64,000 nucleotides of DNA from Treponema sp. (lineage in GTDB: Bacteria; Spirochaetota; Spirochaetia; Treponematales; Treponemataceae), in the NCBI GenBank assembly GCA_024402505.1, contig JAKSTP010000008.1, positions 1-64,000 of the forward strand. The letters run 5' to 3'. The notes beneath the pieces are model-generated. The model was not told the DNA's origin. It saw nothing but the letters and a program-made list of their open reading frames with translations, and searched no databases. Position 1 is the stretch's first letter; every line of letters starts with the position of its first letter. Shown one piece after another: positions 1 to 7,996 of this stretch. The position numbers and the translations under genes are program-made.

Positions 1-44
1 GACTCATAATCCTTTGGTCCCCGGTTCAAATCCAGGATGGCCCA
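1..44 (+). tRNA. tRNA with CAT anticodon, 3' part only
   Basis: The window opens inside a tRNA. The anticodon loop reads CTCATAA, so the anticodon is CAT. The T loop TTCAAAT at 25-31 is closed by a 5-bp stem (20-24 with 32-36, one mismatch), and 37-43 is the 3' acceptor strand ATGGCCC, followed by an A discriminator; CCA is not encoded. It could be elongator tRNA-Met or the lysidine-modified tRNA-Ile2. The visible half resembles the E. coli Ile2 type, but the 5' half needed to decide lies outside. Confidence 0.85.
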
Positions 45-74
45 ATAGTTTCGCACTTCTACTAACCCAAACAC

Positions 75-112
75 AAAGAATTTTCAGTGAAAACTGAGAA
101 TTCTTTTTTTTT
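75..112 (+). terminator. Rho-independent terminator after the tRNA
   Basis: A 14-bp stem (75-88 with 93-106, one G-T pair) has a GAAA loop and is followed by a run of T to 112. It ends transcription of the tRNA and lies directly before the ribosome binding site of the next gene. Confidence 0.9.
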
Positions 113-124
113 ATGGAGATTCGT

Positions 125-1192
125 ATGTCAAAAAAAACAACAATTCTTGGGGCAATTCTGGCACTTTGTCAGGTTCTGGCTGCTCAGAACTTTGAGATCA
201 AAATCACAGACAATTTAAGTGTAGGAAACTGCAAGGCTTTTGAATGTGTAGCTTTAATGGCTCATCTTGCAGATTTTGAAGAATATAACGGCAACGACCA
301 AACTGGTTTAATTGCTGTTTATGATGACTATTTCAAGCCCTTTTTGAAAAACAAAAAAGTCAAGAAATCTATCTCCTATTTTAAGAAATGCAAATCAATC
401 TATGGATTTTCTTACGATGCAGTTGCAAGCCTTGGAACTTACCTTAGTCCCGACTGCCATTCTTTCCGGGTAAGTGATGAAATTGTAGCCGAGAAAATTG
501 ACCAACGTTGTTACAATCTAAAAGAACTTCTTAATGCCGTTTCAACCTTCTACGATGAAACAGATTTTGGTTCTTTCTATGAATCTCACTATGATATTTA
601 TGAACAGATTTCAGAAATCTGGATTCTTCACAAAGAGGATTTGATCAATGCCATCGAAAATGTGCAGAAGTATTACAACGTAACCACCAACAAAGTTTTC
701 ATCTCTAGTTCGGCACTTAATTACTATGGAAATTATGGCATGAGTTTTTATGACGGAGAAAACACTTTCTTTGAACCAAAATACTGCACCGGATACTATG
801 ATGATAACCTTGTAATCCACGAACTATCTCATCCATATTCGAATCCTGTAGCAGACAAAGTTTTTAAAAATCCTGAAGTCAACCGCTATATGACAGAACA
901 GTTTAAAGGCGAACGAAAAAAACTGATGTCGCAGCAGGCTTATGGAAATGCGTACATAAATTTTATCGAACTTATAAACCGGGCAAATGTTATAGCAATC
1001 CTTCGAAACTACAATAAAAATGAAACTGCCATGAACAGTATAAACTACGACAAAGCAAGAGGATTTTCAGAAATCCAGGAAGTGGCAGAAATCCTAGAGC
1101 TTTACAGAAAAGGTGATTACGAATCCTTCATGGATTTTGCACCGGTTCTGGAAGAAGAATTTATTAAAATTATCCCGGATTTTCAAAAATAA
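125..1192 (+). CDS. Secreted HExxH-type putative metallopeptidase (DUF4932-like)
   Basis: A 355-residue protein with an N-terminal signal peptide (MSKKTTILGAILALC..., probable cleavage near the AQN motif), so it is exported. An HELSH motif (residues about 232-236) fits the HExxH zinc site of gluzincin-type peptidases, and a conserved glutamate-rich region follows. The overall style resembles the DUF4932 family; I recognise this only loosely and no substrate can be named. The start is set at 125 because GGAG at 115-118 is correctly spaced; the ATG at 113 overlaps that site and has none. It converges with the next gene, six bases apart. Confidence 0.7.
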   Translation: MSKKTTILGAILALCQVLAAQNFEIKITDNLSVGNCKAFECVALMAHLADFEEYNGNDQTGLIAVYDDYFKPFLKNKKVKKSISYFKKCKSIYGFSYDAVASLGTYLSPDCHSFRVSDEIVAEKIDQRCYNLKELLNAVSTFYDETDFGSFYESHYDIYEQISEIWILHKEDLINAIENVQKYYNVTTNKVFISSSALNYYGNYGMSFYDGENTFFEPKYCTGYYDDNLVIHELSHPYSNPVADKVFKNPEVNRYMTEQFKGERKKLMSQQAYGNAYINFIELINRANVIAILRNYNKNETAMNSINYDKARGFSEIQEVAEILELYRKGDYESFMDFAPVLEEEFIKIIPDFQK

Positions 1193-1198
1193 ATTTTT

Positions 1199-1912
1199 CT
1201 ACCGCCATTCATAGATCTTATCTTTCAGAATGGCATTGTACATTTTGTCCTTCACGCCAGGATTGTCACGGTTGATTTTTGCAAGAAGCTCTTTCACATA
1301 CTGCCGGCGTGTAATTCCATCGTGAGGACAGGGATTTTTTACGCAGGGAAGATTGTATTTGTTTCGGAATCCAATAATCTGCTTTTCAGGAATATTGATT
1401 AATGGTCTGATCACCGTTAAATCTGCTTCCTTGTAATAAGTTTTTGGTCCAAATGTAAAAAACTGCCCCTCATAAATCAAACTAAGGAGCATGGTTTCAA
1501 TCAAATCGTCCTGGTGATGAGCATAGGCCACCTTATTGCAGCCCTTTTCCTTTGCAAAATTGTTGATGGCACCTTTACGAAGTTTTGCACACATGGCGCA
1601 GTAAGTTCCGCTTTCAATTTTTTCCTGCAGGATTTTTGAAATGTCGGTTTTAATCACGTGATATTCCACTTCAAGGTCACTGCACAGTTTATGAATGGCA
1701 GACAGATCAAAATCACCAAAGCCAAGATCAGCTGTAACTGCAACAATTTCAAAATGAGCCGGGAAAAATTTTCTAAGTCCCGCCAGAGCATAAAGCAAAG
1801 TCAGGGAATCTTTTCCACCAGAAATCCCAATGACAATCCTGTCACCCTCTTCAATAAGATCAAACTGCTGAATGCACTGTCTTGTATAACTGTAAAGTTT
1901 TTGAAGCGTCAT
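1199..1912 (-). CDS. ttcA: TtcA-like tRNA 2-thiocytidine biosynthesis protein
   Basis: A 237-residue PP-loop ATPase. The N-terminal SGGKDS motif (about residues 31-36) binds ATP and adenylates the target base. CAMC near residue 105 and a second cysteine pair around CVKNPCPHD match the cysteines that hold the Fe-S cluster in TtcA/TtuA-type sulfur transferases. TtcA thiolates C32 of some tRNAs. The protein is a little shorter than E. coli TtcA. A TilS role is less likely because the CxxC pattern is that of the TtcA group. The gene has no Shine-Dalgarno sequence, and its promoter abuts the ATG. Confidence 0.82.
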   Translation of the reverse strand: MTLQKLYSYTRQCIQQFDLIEEGDRIVIGISGGKDSLTLLYALAGLRKFFPAHFEIVAVTADLGFGDFDLSAIHKLCSDLEVEYHVIKTDISKILQEKIESGTYCAMCAKLRKGAINNFAKEKGCNKVAYAHHQDDLIETMLLSLIYEGQFFTFGPKTYYKEADLTVIRPLINIPEKQIIGFRNKYNLPCVKNPCPHDGITRRQYVKELLAKINRDNPGVKDKMYNAILKDKIYEWR

Positions 1913-1918
1913 AAAAAA

Positions 1919-1947
1919 AGTGTAGCAAAAAACAAGGTCCGTGTAAA
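1919..1947 (-). promoter_or_regulatory. Promoter of ttcA, probably leaderless
   Basis: On the minus strand TTTACA (1942-1947), a 17-base spacer and TACACT (1919-1924) are followed after only six bases by the ttcA ATG. Transcription should begin at or next to the start codon. Confidence 0.6.
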
Positions 1948-1981
1948 ATCAACTGAATCAATCATCCCCATTAAAAATCAC

Positions 1982-2012
1982 TTGAAAATCCAGTAATTTA
2001 TAAGTATTTTTA
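1982..2012 (+). promoter_or_regulatory. Rubrerythrin promoter with possible PerR-like box
   Basis: TTGAAA at 1982-1987 and TATTTT at 2005-2010 are separated by 17 bases. Overlapping the -10, 1998-2012 matches the PerR box consensus at 11 of 14 informative positions. Peroxide control of rubrerythrin is common in anaerobes, but this match is weak in an A/T-rich stretch. Confidence 0.35.
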
Positions 2013-2071
2013 AAACTAGATTTATATCTTAAAATTTCAATCAACATTTCATGCCAAAAAGGAGGATAATC

Positions 2072-2611
2072 ATGGCAAACAAATATGCAGGAACACAGAC
2101 AGAAAAAAACCTGGAAGCTGCATTCGCAGGTGAATCACAGGCTCGCAACAAATACACTTATTTTGCATCAAAAGCTAAGAAAGACGGATTTGAACAGATT
2201 GCAGCCCTTTTTACAAAAACTGCTGACAACGAAAAAGAACACGCAAAAATGTGGTTCAAAGAATTGAACGGCATTGGCGATACAAAAGAAAACCTTAAAG
2301 CTGCCGCCGACGGTGAAAACTTTGAATGGACAGACATGTACGAAGATTTTGCAGAAACAGCCGAAAAAGAAGGATTCCCTGAACTGGCCGCAAAATTCCG
2401 CCTTGTTGCTGCAATCGAAAAACATCACGAAGAACGCTACCGTGCACTTCTTAAAAATGTAGAAATGCAGGAAGTTTTCAAAAAGAGCGAAGTAAAAGTT
2501 TGGGAATGCCGCAACTGTGGTCACATTGTTGTAGGTACAGAAGCTCCTAAAGTTTGTCCAACCTGTGCTCATCCACAGAGCTACTTCGAAGTAAACGCCG
2601 AAAACTACTAA
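2072..2611 (+). CDS. rbr: Rubrerythrin
   Basis: A 179-residue cytoplasmic peroxide-scavenging protein. The N-terminal ferritin-like four-helix domain carries the di-iron ligands ([26 protein letters not shown]), and the C-terminal rubredoxin-like domain has CRNCGH and CPTCAHP for the FeS4 centre. Rubrerythrin reduces hydrogen peroxide to water using electrons from rubredoxin or NAD(P)H reductases and is typical of anaerobes. The start at 2072 is chosen for the AAGGAGG ribosome binding site at 2059-2065; the ATG at 2051 lies upstream of it and gives an atypical N-terminus. Confidence 0.96.
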   Translation: MANKYAGTQTEKNLEAAFAGESQARNKYTYFASKAKKDGFEQIAALFTKTADNEKEHAKMWFKELNGIGDTKENLKAAADGENFEWTDMYEDFAETAEKEGFPELAAKFRLVAAIEKHHEERYRALLKNVEMQEVFKKSEVKVWECRNCGHIVVGTEAPKVCPTCAHPQSYFEVNAENY

Positions 2612-2632
2612 AAATATACAGGGAGATCCTTT

Positions 2633-3793
2633 ATGCCTCAGCTTTCAAACAGAACTGCCACTTTTACCGACTCAGTTATCCGCCGCATGACCCGCATTTC
2701 AAATCAGTTTGGAGCTGTAAACCTAAGCCAGGGATTTCCCGATTTTGAACCGCCCCGCCCTATTCTGGACCGCCTTGCCCAGGTAACAAAAGAAGACTTT
2801 CATCAGTATGCCATCACCTGGGGTGCCCAGAATTTCCGTGAGGCGGTTGCAAAAAAACACGAACACTTTTCAGGACAGAAGGTTGATCTAAACGCACAGA
2901 TTGTAGTGACCTGTGGTTCTACCGAAGCCATGATGGCCGCCATGATGAGTGTTACAAATCCGGGAGACAAAGTAATTGTATTTTCGCCCTTCTACGAAAA
3001 CTACGGTGCCGATACAATTCTTTCGGGAGCTAGTCCAATTTACGTTCCCCTGGTTCCCCCATCATTTTCTTTTGATGCAAATGTTCTGGAAGATGCATTC
3101 CACCAGCACCCAAAAGCCATTGTTGTGTGTAATCCCTCTAACCCTTGCGGAAAAGTTTTCACCCGCCAGGAACTTCAGGTGATTGCAGACCTTGCCATAA
3201 AATACGACACCTTTGTTATTACCGACGAAGTTTACGAGCACATTCTTTATGCCCCTCACAAACACACTTACATGAGCACATTGCCTGGCATGGAAGACCG
3301 CACCATTATCTGCAACTCCCTTTCCAAAACCTACAGCATCACAGGATGGCGCCTTGGTTATACCATTGCAAATCCTGAAATTACCGAACGCATAAAAAAA
3401 GTTCACGATTTTCTTACAGTTGGTGCCGCAGCCCCTCTTCAGGAAGCCGCAGTTGTGGGATTAAATTTCGGCGATGATTATTACAAAGAGCTTCAGGCCC
3501 ATTACACTCACATGAAAGGCCTGTTCTGCAACGGTCTTAAAGACCTTGGACTCACCTTTACAGAACCTCAGGGAGCCTATTACGTTCTTTTGGACATCAG
3601 TGAATTCGGATGGAAAAACGACCTGGAATTCTGCGAAGCCCTTGCCGAAAAAGTGGGAGTTGGCGCCGTTCCTGGATCAAGTTTTTTTAAGGAACCTGTA
3701 AATCATCTTATCCGCTTCCATTTTGCAAAAAAAGATGAAACTTTGAATCAGGCTCTCCAGCGCCTTGAAAACATCAAAATCCTTAAGAAATAA
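2633..3793 (+). CDS. PLP-dependent class I/II aminotransferase
   Basis: A 386-residue fold-type I aminotransferase. The N-terminal NLSQGFPDFEPP motif is typical of the kynurenine/methionine aminotransferase branch. Other landmarks are CGSTEAMMA, NPSNPCGK, ITDEVYEH and the PLP lysine in SLSKTYSITGWRLGY, with an arginine for the substrate carboxylate near LIRFHF. Likely roles are methionine, glutamine or aromatic amino acid transamination; the exact substrate cannot be read from sequence. It has its own ribosome binding site (GGGAG) and lies 21 bases after rubrerythrin, possibly in the same transcript. Confidence 0.88.
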   Translation: MPQLSNRTATFTDSVIRRMTRISNQFGAVNLSQGFPDFEPPRPILDRLAQVTKEDFHQYAITWGAQNFREAVAKKHEHFSGQKVDLNAQIVVTCGSTEAMMAAMMSVTNPGDKVIVFSPFYENYGADTILSGASPIYVPLVPPSFSFDANVLEDAFHQHPKAIVVCNPSNPCGKVFTRQELQVIADLAIKYDTFVITDEVYEHILYAPHKHTYMSTLPGMEDRTIICNSLSKTYSITGWRLGYTIANPEITERIKKVHDFLTVGAAAPLQEAAVVGLNFGDDYYKELQAHYTHMKGLFCNGLKDLGLTFTEPQGAYYVLLDISEFGWKNDLEFCEALAEKVGVGAVPGSSFFKEPVNHLIRFHFAKKDETLNQALQRLENIKILKK

Positions 3794-3821
3794 GAAATTC
3801 TTCTGTAAAATAACATTTCCT

Positions 3822-3851
3822 TTGTATTCTCACAAATTTGCATGTTATAAT
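3822..3851 (+). promoter_or_regulatory. Promoter of the small membrane protein gene
   Basis: TTGTAT (3822-3827) and a consensus TATAAT (3846-3851) are separated by 18 bases. The expected start point leaves a leader of about 25 bases with a GGAGG ribosome binding site. Confidence 0.7.
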
Positions 3852-3882
3852 AGATTATTCCGAAATGTTATGGAGGTATTTA

Positions 3883-4218
3883 ATGTCATTATCCGATATT
3901 GTTTTCATCTGTGCCTGTATTGTCATTGGTCTTGGTTTCATCCTTGTAGCAGTATGTGCATCCCGTTCTAAAAATCCCCTTAATTTCTGGGCCGGCAGCA
4001 AAGTTACCGAAAAGCAGCTTACTGATGTAAAAGGATTCAATCGCGCAAACCTTATTATGTGGATTGTTGCAGGAAGCATCTGGGTTATTACCGGTGTACT
4101 GCTTCTTTTCGGTGTAAATTTCCCTTATTGGTTTGTACTTGCAGAAGGTGTTGTTCTTATTCCAGTTCTCCTTATCTGGTACTCCCTTATCAAAAAGAAG
4201 TATTTCAAAAGTAAGTAA
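3883..4218 (+). CDS. Small membrane protein (DUF3784-like)
   Basis: A 111-residue protein with three predicted membrane segments: residues about 4-25, a central stretch around LIMWIVAGSIWVITGVLLLFG, and a C-terminal one around WFVLAEGVVLIPVLLIWYSLI. A polar loop, KNPLNFWAGSKVTEKQLTDVKGFNRAN, lies between the first two, and the C-terminus is lysine-rich and cytoplasmic by the positive-inside rule. The layout (helix, FW-x-G loop, N-x-MW helix) recalls DUF3784 proteins of unknown function. The start at 3883 follows a GGAGG site at 3872-3876. Confidence 0.7.
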   Translation: MSLSDIVFICACIVIGLGFILVAVCASRSKNPLNFWAGSKVTEKQLTDVKGFNRANLIMWIVAGSIWVITGVLLLFGVNFPYWFVLAEGVVLIPVLLIWYSLIKKKYFKSK

Positions 4219-4230
4219 AATCCACAGTCT

Positions 4231-4259
4231 TTGAGTTTTCCTGCAAAATCTTCTATAAT
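4231..4259 (+). promoter_or_regulatory. Promoter of pyrKD, leaderless
   Basis: TTGAGT (4231-4236), a 17-base spacer and a perfect TATAAT (4254-4259) end six bases before the pyrKD ATG. There is no Shine-Dalgarno sequence, and no room for one after the predicted start point. Confidence 0.75.
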
Positions 4260-4265
4260 GGAACC

Positions 4266-6059
4266 ATGATTACAGATATTACTGATTGCAATGGTGTTCC
4301 ATATCCGGTTTATGCCGATGGGAAGGTTTTGGGCTGTGAGACTGTGGCAGGTGCCCGTCCAGAAAACAGCGTTTACAAATTGAGCGTTACTGTTCCTGAA
4401 GAACGACTTCCAGTTCCAGGCCAGTTTTACATGATTCATGCAAAACGCTCCAACTGCCTTCTTGGCCGCCCTATCAGTGTTTATCACGCCGAAAAGAAAA
4501 ACGGGACTTATGTAGAATTTTTAATCCTAAAAAAAGGCAAAGGAACTGAAGAGCTGGTTTCCCTTGAAAAAGATGATGACATCACTCTTCTAGGACCTTT
4601 GGGTAATATTTTCCCGGTTCCTGCCAAGGGTTCAAAAGTATGTATCGTTGGAGGTGGTATTGGTGTGGCTCCTGTAGCGGGCTTTGCCGAATCTCTTCCT
4701 GCTGCATCCTACGACTTTTTTGCCAGCTTCAAAAGCGGTTCTTACGGCTTAGACAATGTAAAAGCAGACAACCTTGTAATTACCACAGACGACGGTTCTG
4801 TTGGAGTTCACGGTATGCTTCCAAGTGCCCTCACTGCAGACACACTTAAATCAGGAAATTACAGCGCAGTTTACGCCTGTGGACCAACTCCAATGCTCCG
4901 CTACGTAAAACAGATTGCAGAAGAAGCTGGAATTCAGGCCTGGCTCAGCATGGAAGCCCGCATGGCTTGTGGTATGGGAGTTTGTCTTGGCTGTACAATT
5001 CCAACTACCGAAGGCTACAAACGCTGCTGTAAAGACGGACCTGTTTTTGACGGAAAACTTCTGGATTTTGACAAAATCAAGCGTCCGGTTTCAAAATTCA
5101 CAACTCACACCGAAGTTCTGGAAGGCAAAGAAAAACCTGACATGAGCTTTACCTTAAAGGGTGTCCGCTTTGAAAATCCTGTAATCGCCTCTTCCGGAAC
5201 CTTTGGCTACGGAACAGAATACGAAAGTGTTTTTGATGTAAACCGACTTGGTGGAATTGCCAGCAAAGGTCTTACCCTTGAACCTCGCCAGGGAAATGAC
5301 GGTGTTCGAGTATGGGAAACTCCAGCTGGGGTAATGAATTCCATTGGACTTAACAATCCTGGAATTCCTCATTTTATTGAAAACGAACTTCCATCTATGA
5401 TGGCACTTAAACCGGTTACTGTAGCAAACCTTTCAGGGTCTTCCATTGAAACTTATGTTGAAGGCGCAAAACTTCTGGAAAAAACTGACGTTCCTGTAAT
5501 CGAACTGAACATTTCCTGTCCAAACGTTGCCGCCGGTGGTGCTGCCTTTGGTATGCGCTGTGACCTTGCCGAAAGCGTTGTAAAAGCCGTTCGGGCCGCC
5601 ACAACAAAACCTTTGATTGTAAAACTCACACCACAGGCCCCGAACCTGAACGAAGTTGCCCTTACATGTATCAAAAACGGTGCCGATGCCATAAGTCTTT
5701 GTAATTCCTTCCAGGGTGTTGCCATCGACATTGAAACCGGCCGTCCTGTATTCGACAAGATTAAGGCAGGTTTTGGTGGACCAGCTGTTCGCCCAATTGC
5801 AGTGCGCCTGGTTTACGAAATGGTTCAGGCCATCAACACACTTCCGGAAAATGAACGGGTTCCTGTAATTGCCATTGGTGGTCTTTCTACCTGGCAGGAC
5901 ATTGTTGAATTCGTTATGGTTGGTGCTTCTGCCGTAGAAGTTGGAACTGCCACATTTGCAAATCCTCTTGCCATGATCAATATGATTGACGGTCTTGAAG
6001 CTTACATGAAACGCAAGGGATTCAAATCTCTTGATGATTTCAGAGGCTGTGCCCTTTAA
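4266..6059 (+). CDS. pyrKD: Fused dihydroorotate dehydrogenase B: PyrK electron-transfer domain plus PyrD
   Basis: A 597-residue fusion. Residues about 15-290 are a PyrK-type ferredoxin reductase: FAD-binding segment (PGQFYMIH, LLGRPISVYH), NAD-binding VGGGIGVAP, and a [2Fe-2S] site with Cys235, Cys240, Cys243 and the later CCKDGPVF. Residues about 291-597 are a class 1B dihydroorotate dehydrogenase: SSGTFGYG, NSIGLNNPG, the NISCPN catalytic cysteine, KLTPQAPN, and IGGLSTWQD. Together they oxidise dihydroorotate to orotate with NAD+ in pyrimidine synthesis. In most bacteria these are two genes forming a heterotetramer; here they are one chain. No other pyr gene is nearby. Confidence 0.95.
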   Translation: MITDITDCNGVPYPVYADGKVLGCETVAGARPENSVYKLSVTVPEERLPVPGQFYMIHAKRSNCLLGRPISVYHAEKKNGTYVEFLILKKGKGTEELVSLEKDDDITLLGPLGNIFPVPAKGSKVCIVGGGIGVAPVAGFAESLPAASYDFFASFKSGSYGLDNVKADNLVITTDDGSVGVHGMLPSALTADTLKSGNYSAVYACGPTPMLRYVKQIAEEAGIQAWLSMEARMACGMGVCLGCTIPTTEGYKRCCKDGPVFDGKLLDFDKIKRPVSKFTTHTEVLEGKEKPDMSFTLKGVRFENPVIASSGTFGYGTEYESVFDVNRLGGIASKGLTLEPRQGNDGVRVWETPAGVMNSIGLNNPGIPHFIENELPSMMALKPVTVANLSGSSIETYVEGAKLLEKTDVPVIELNISCPNVAAGGAAFGMRCDLAESVVKAVRAATTKPLIVKLTPQAPNLNEVALTCIKNGADAISLCNSFQGVAIDIETGRPVFDKIKAGFGGPAVRPIAVRLVYEMVQAINTLPENERVPVIAIGGLSTWQDIVEFVMVGASAVEVGTATFANPLAMINMIDGLEAYMKRKGFKSLDDFRGCAL

Positions 6060-6062
6060 TAA

Positions 6063-7106
6063 ATGAAACTTGCCGCAGTATTTGCCCCTGGCTTTGAAAA
6101 AGTAATACCTTCCGTTCTCAAGCACTTTTTGCCCGATGCAAAGGACATAAAAGTTACCAGCGGTTTTGTGCGCTTTTCTCTGGACAAGGATCCTTTCCGG
6201 GCTGTAAAACTGGACTTTTTCAACAACGTTTTTCTTATAATAAACGAATGGGGCGGAAGCTTGAGTTTTGAAGCCATGTGCAAAAAGATGCTCAACGGAA
6301 ATTTCCCAGTCAACATCGAAAAGGAAATCAGAAAGCAGCACTTCAAAAGTTTCCGCATCCGTTATTCCAAGGCAAATCAGTTTATGCCTGTAAACAAAAA
6401 CATGTGCGGATCCATGGAAAAAGCCATAAGCCAGTTCTTCGGCATGAAAACCGACCGTCTTGGAGGCGACACCGAGTTCTGGTTCTTTACACGCACCGAA
6501 AACTTTTCAGCCTTTGCACTCCGCATGACAAAAAAACAGTCCACCGAAAAATATCTGAACCAGGGGGAACTTCGTCCTGAGTTCGTAACTCTTCTTGCAG
6601 GCTTTGCGGGGCTCTTACCGGACAAAAACCGTTCCATCAATATTCTGGATCCATTTGCAGGTTACGGCGGCATTGTAAAACAGGTGCATAAAATGCTTCC
6701 AAAATCTCATGTTTACGCAAGTGAAATCGAGAAAAACCTGGCAGAAGATTTGAAGCGGCATTTTGCATCCATTTCTGTAACTGTCTGCTCTGCTACTGCC
6801 CTTTCCTATGTTCCAGACCACAGTATAGACGTTGTAATCACCGATCCACCTTGGGGATTCTGGAAGGCCCAGGTTCGTGATGACAAGGCCCTTGAAGAAC
6901 TTTACGACGGCATGCTTAGCGAATTCGCCAGAGTAATCAAACCGGAAGGAAAAATCTGTATTTTAACTGCCGCAAAAGAAACCTTCGAAAAATGTTTTCA
7001 GCGGTCAGTCTTTGCAAAGGTTTTGTTAAATGAAAAAGACGCCGATTTTAGAACCGACGTCCTTGTAAACGGCAAAAAAGCCGCAGTTTATCTTATAAAC
7101 CCTTAG
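6063..7106 (+). CDS. Trm14/TrmN-like RNA methyltransferase
   Basis: A 347-residue protein. The N-terminal third looks like a THUMP-type RNA-binding region (CGSMEKAISQFFGM..., then FSAFALRM). The C-terminal Rossmann-fold methyltransferase has motif I DPFAGYGGIVKQ and the catalytic motif IV DPPWG, which is typical of enzymes that methylate the exocyclic amine of guanine or adenine in nucleic acid. The closest described group is the Trm14/TrmN tRNA m2G6 methyltransferases; the exact target is inferred. It starts four bases after pyrKD and is likely co-transcribed. Its stop codon overlaps that of the convergent next gene by four bases (TTAG). Confidence 0.78.
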   Translation: MKLAAVFAPGFEKVIPSVLKHFLPDAKDIKVTSGFVRFSLDKDPFRAVKLDFFNNVFLIINEWGGSLSFEAMCKKMLNGNFPVNIEKEIRKQHFKSFRIRYSKANQFMPVNKNMCGSMEKAISQFFGMKTDRLGGDTEFWFFTRTENFSAFALRMTKKQSTEKYLNQGELRPEFVTLLAGFAGLLPDKNRSINILDPFAGYGGIVKQVHKMLPKSHVYASEIEKNLAEDLKRHFASISVTVCSATALSYVPDHSIDVVITDPPWGFWKAQVRDDKALEELYDGMLSEFARVIKPEGKICILTAAKETFEKCFQRSVFAKVLLNEKDADFRTDVLVNGKKAAVYLINP

Positions 7107-7933
7107 TATTTGTAGCTGTAATCTGTCTGTGCAACCAGTTCGTTTACAGTTGTTCCAAATTTCTGAGAAACTTCATATTCACTCACGCGGATTACATTTC
7201 CCACTTTGTCGAATTTGAACTGTGTTCTTTTAGTTACAACATTGTCACCATTGTAGTTGATTACTTCTACCAGCTGATCATTTGCTCCGTAGCGGAAAAC
7301 TTCCCGGCTTACTGTATTCTGATATGCATCTACATGACCGATAGAATCAATTTTTCCGTTTTCAAGATATGTGTAAGATTCTTCTTCATCAAGGTAGCCC
7401 ATTGCAGAATACATTGATTTTGTAACAAGGCGGCCATTTTCATCATATTTGTAAACGATTTTCCAGGTAAGTGCACCTTTTGAATTATAGAAAGATTCAT
7501 CTACCAGATTTTCACCGTCATATTTGTAGATTACCTTTGACTTCATTTCGCCGTCAGCATTGTAATCGCAGGAATCAGTTTTTTTGTCACCGTTGTAAGA
7601 AGTTACTTCACGCCACATAAGTTTTGCATCAGCATCATAGTAAGTCTGAGTAAGCATATTTCCCATGGCGTCGAAAGTGCGTTTCATTTTTCCCATTTCA
7701 ACATCCCGGGCTGTGTATTCTGTAAGTTCTACTTCAAATCCGTCTGAATTCAAAACATGTTCCTGGCGTCCCTGAAGGCGGCGGAAATATTCACCAAATT
7801 CCTGGTAAACTGTATATTCTTTTGATGTAAATGAGCTTACAACTCCCTGAATTGGTGCACACATAAATACATCCAGTGCAAAGGCAGAAAAACCAATCAA
7901 TGCACAGGCTGCTGCAATAATAATCTTTTTCAT
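7103..7933 (-). CDS. Secreted protein with YD/RHS-like short repeats
   Basis: A 276-residue exported protein with a clear signal peptide (MKKIIIAAACALIGFSAFA, then LDVF). The body from about residue 75 on is made of 20-25-residue units built around Y-x-Y/D-x-x-G, such as YYDADAK, YNADGE, YKYDGEN, YKYDENGR, YTYLENGK and YSYKY. These resemble degenerate RHS/YD or MORN-like beta-strand repeats of secreted and surface proteins. No catalytic residues are seen, and the function is unknown. The ribosome binding site is strong (AAGGAG, eight bases before the ATG). It is divergent from the IlvY-like regulator. Confidence 0.75.
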   Translation of the reverse strand: MKKIIIAAACALIGFSAFALDVFMCAPIQGVVSSFTSKEYTVYQEFGEYFRRLQGRQEHVLNSDGFEVELTEYTARDVEMGKMKRTFDAMGNMLTQTYYDADAKLMWREVTSYNGDKKTDSCDYNADGEMKSKVIYKYDGENLVDESFYNSKGALTWKIVYKYDENGRLVTKSMYSAMGYLDEEESYTYLENGKIDSIGHVDAYQNTVSREVFRYGANDQLVEVINYNGDNVVTKRTQFKFDKVGNVIRVSEYEVSQKFGTTVNELVAQTDYSYKY

Positions 7934-7996
7934 AAGAAATCTCCTTCATCTTATTATCGTGTTTATTTTTCCCTTCCTTTACACTAAAATGATGAC

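Noticed and set aside
1998..2012. PerR box as a firm call
   Set aside because: Three mismatches in an A/T-rich promoter; kept only as a note on the rubrerythrin promoter.
5433..6341. A 302-codon minus-strand frame over pyrKD
   Set aside because: It lies opposite the conserved PyrD domain and shows no recognisable domain or start signal.
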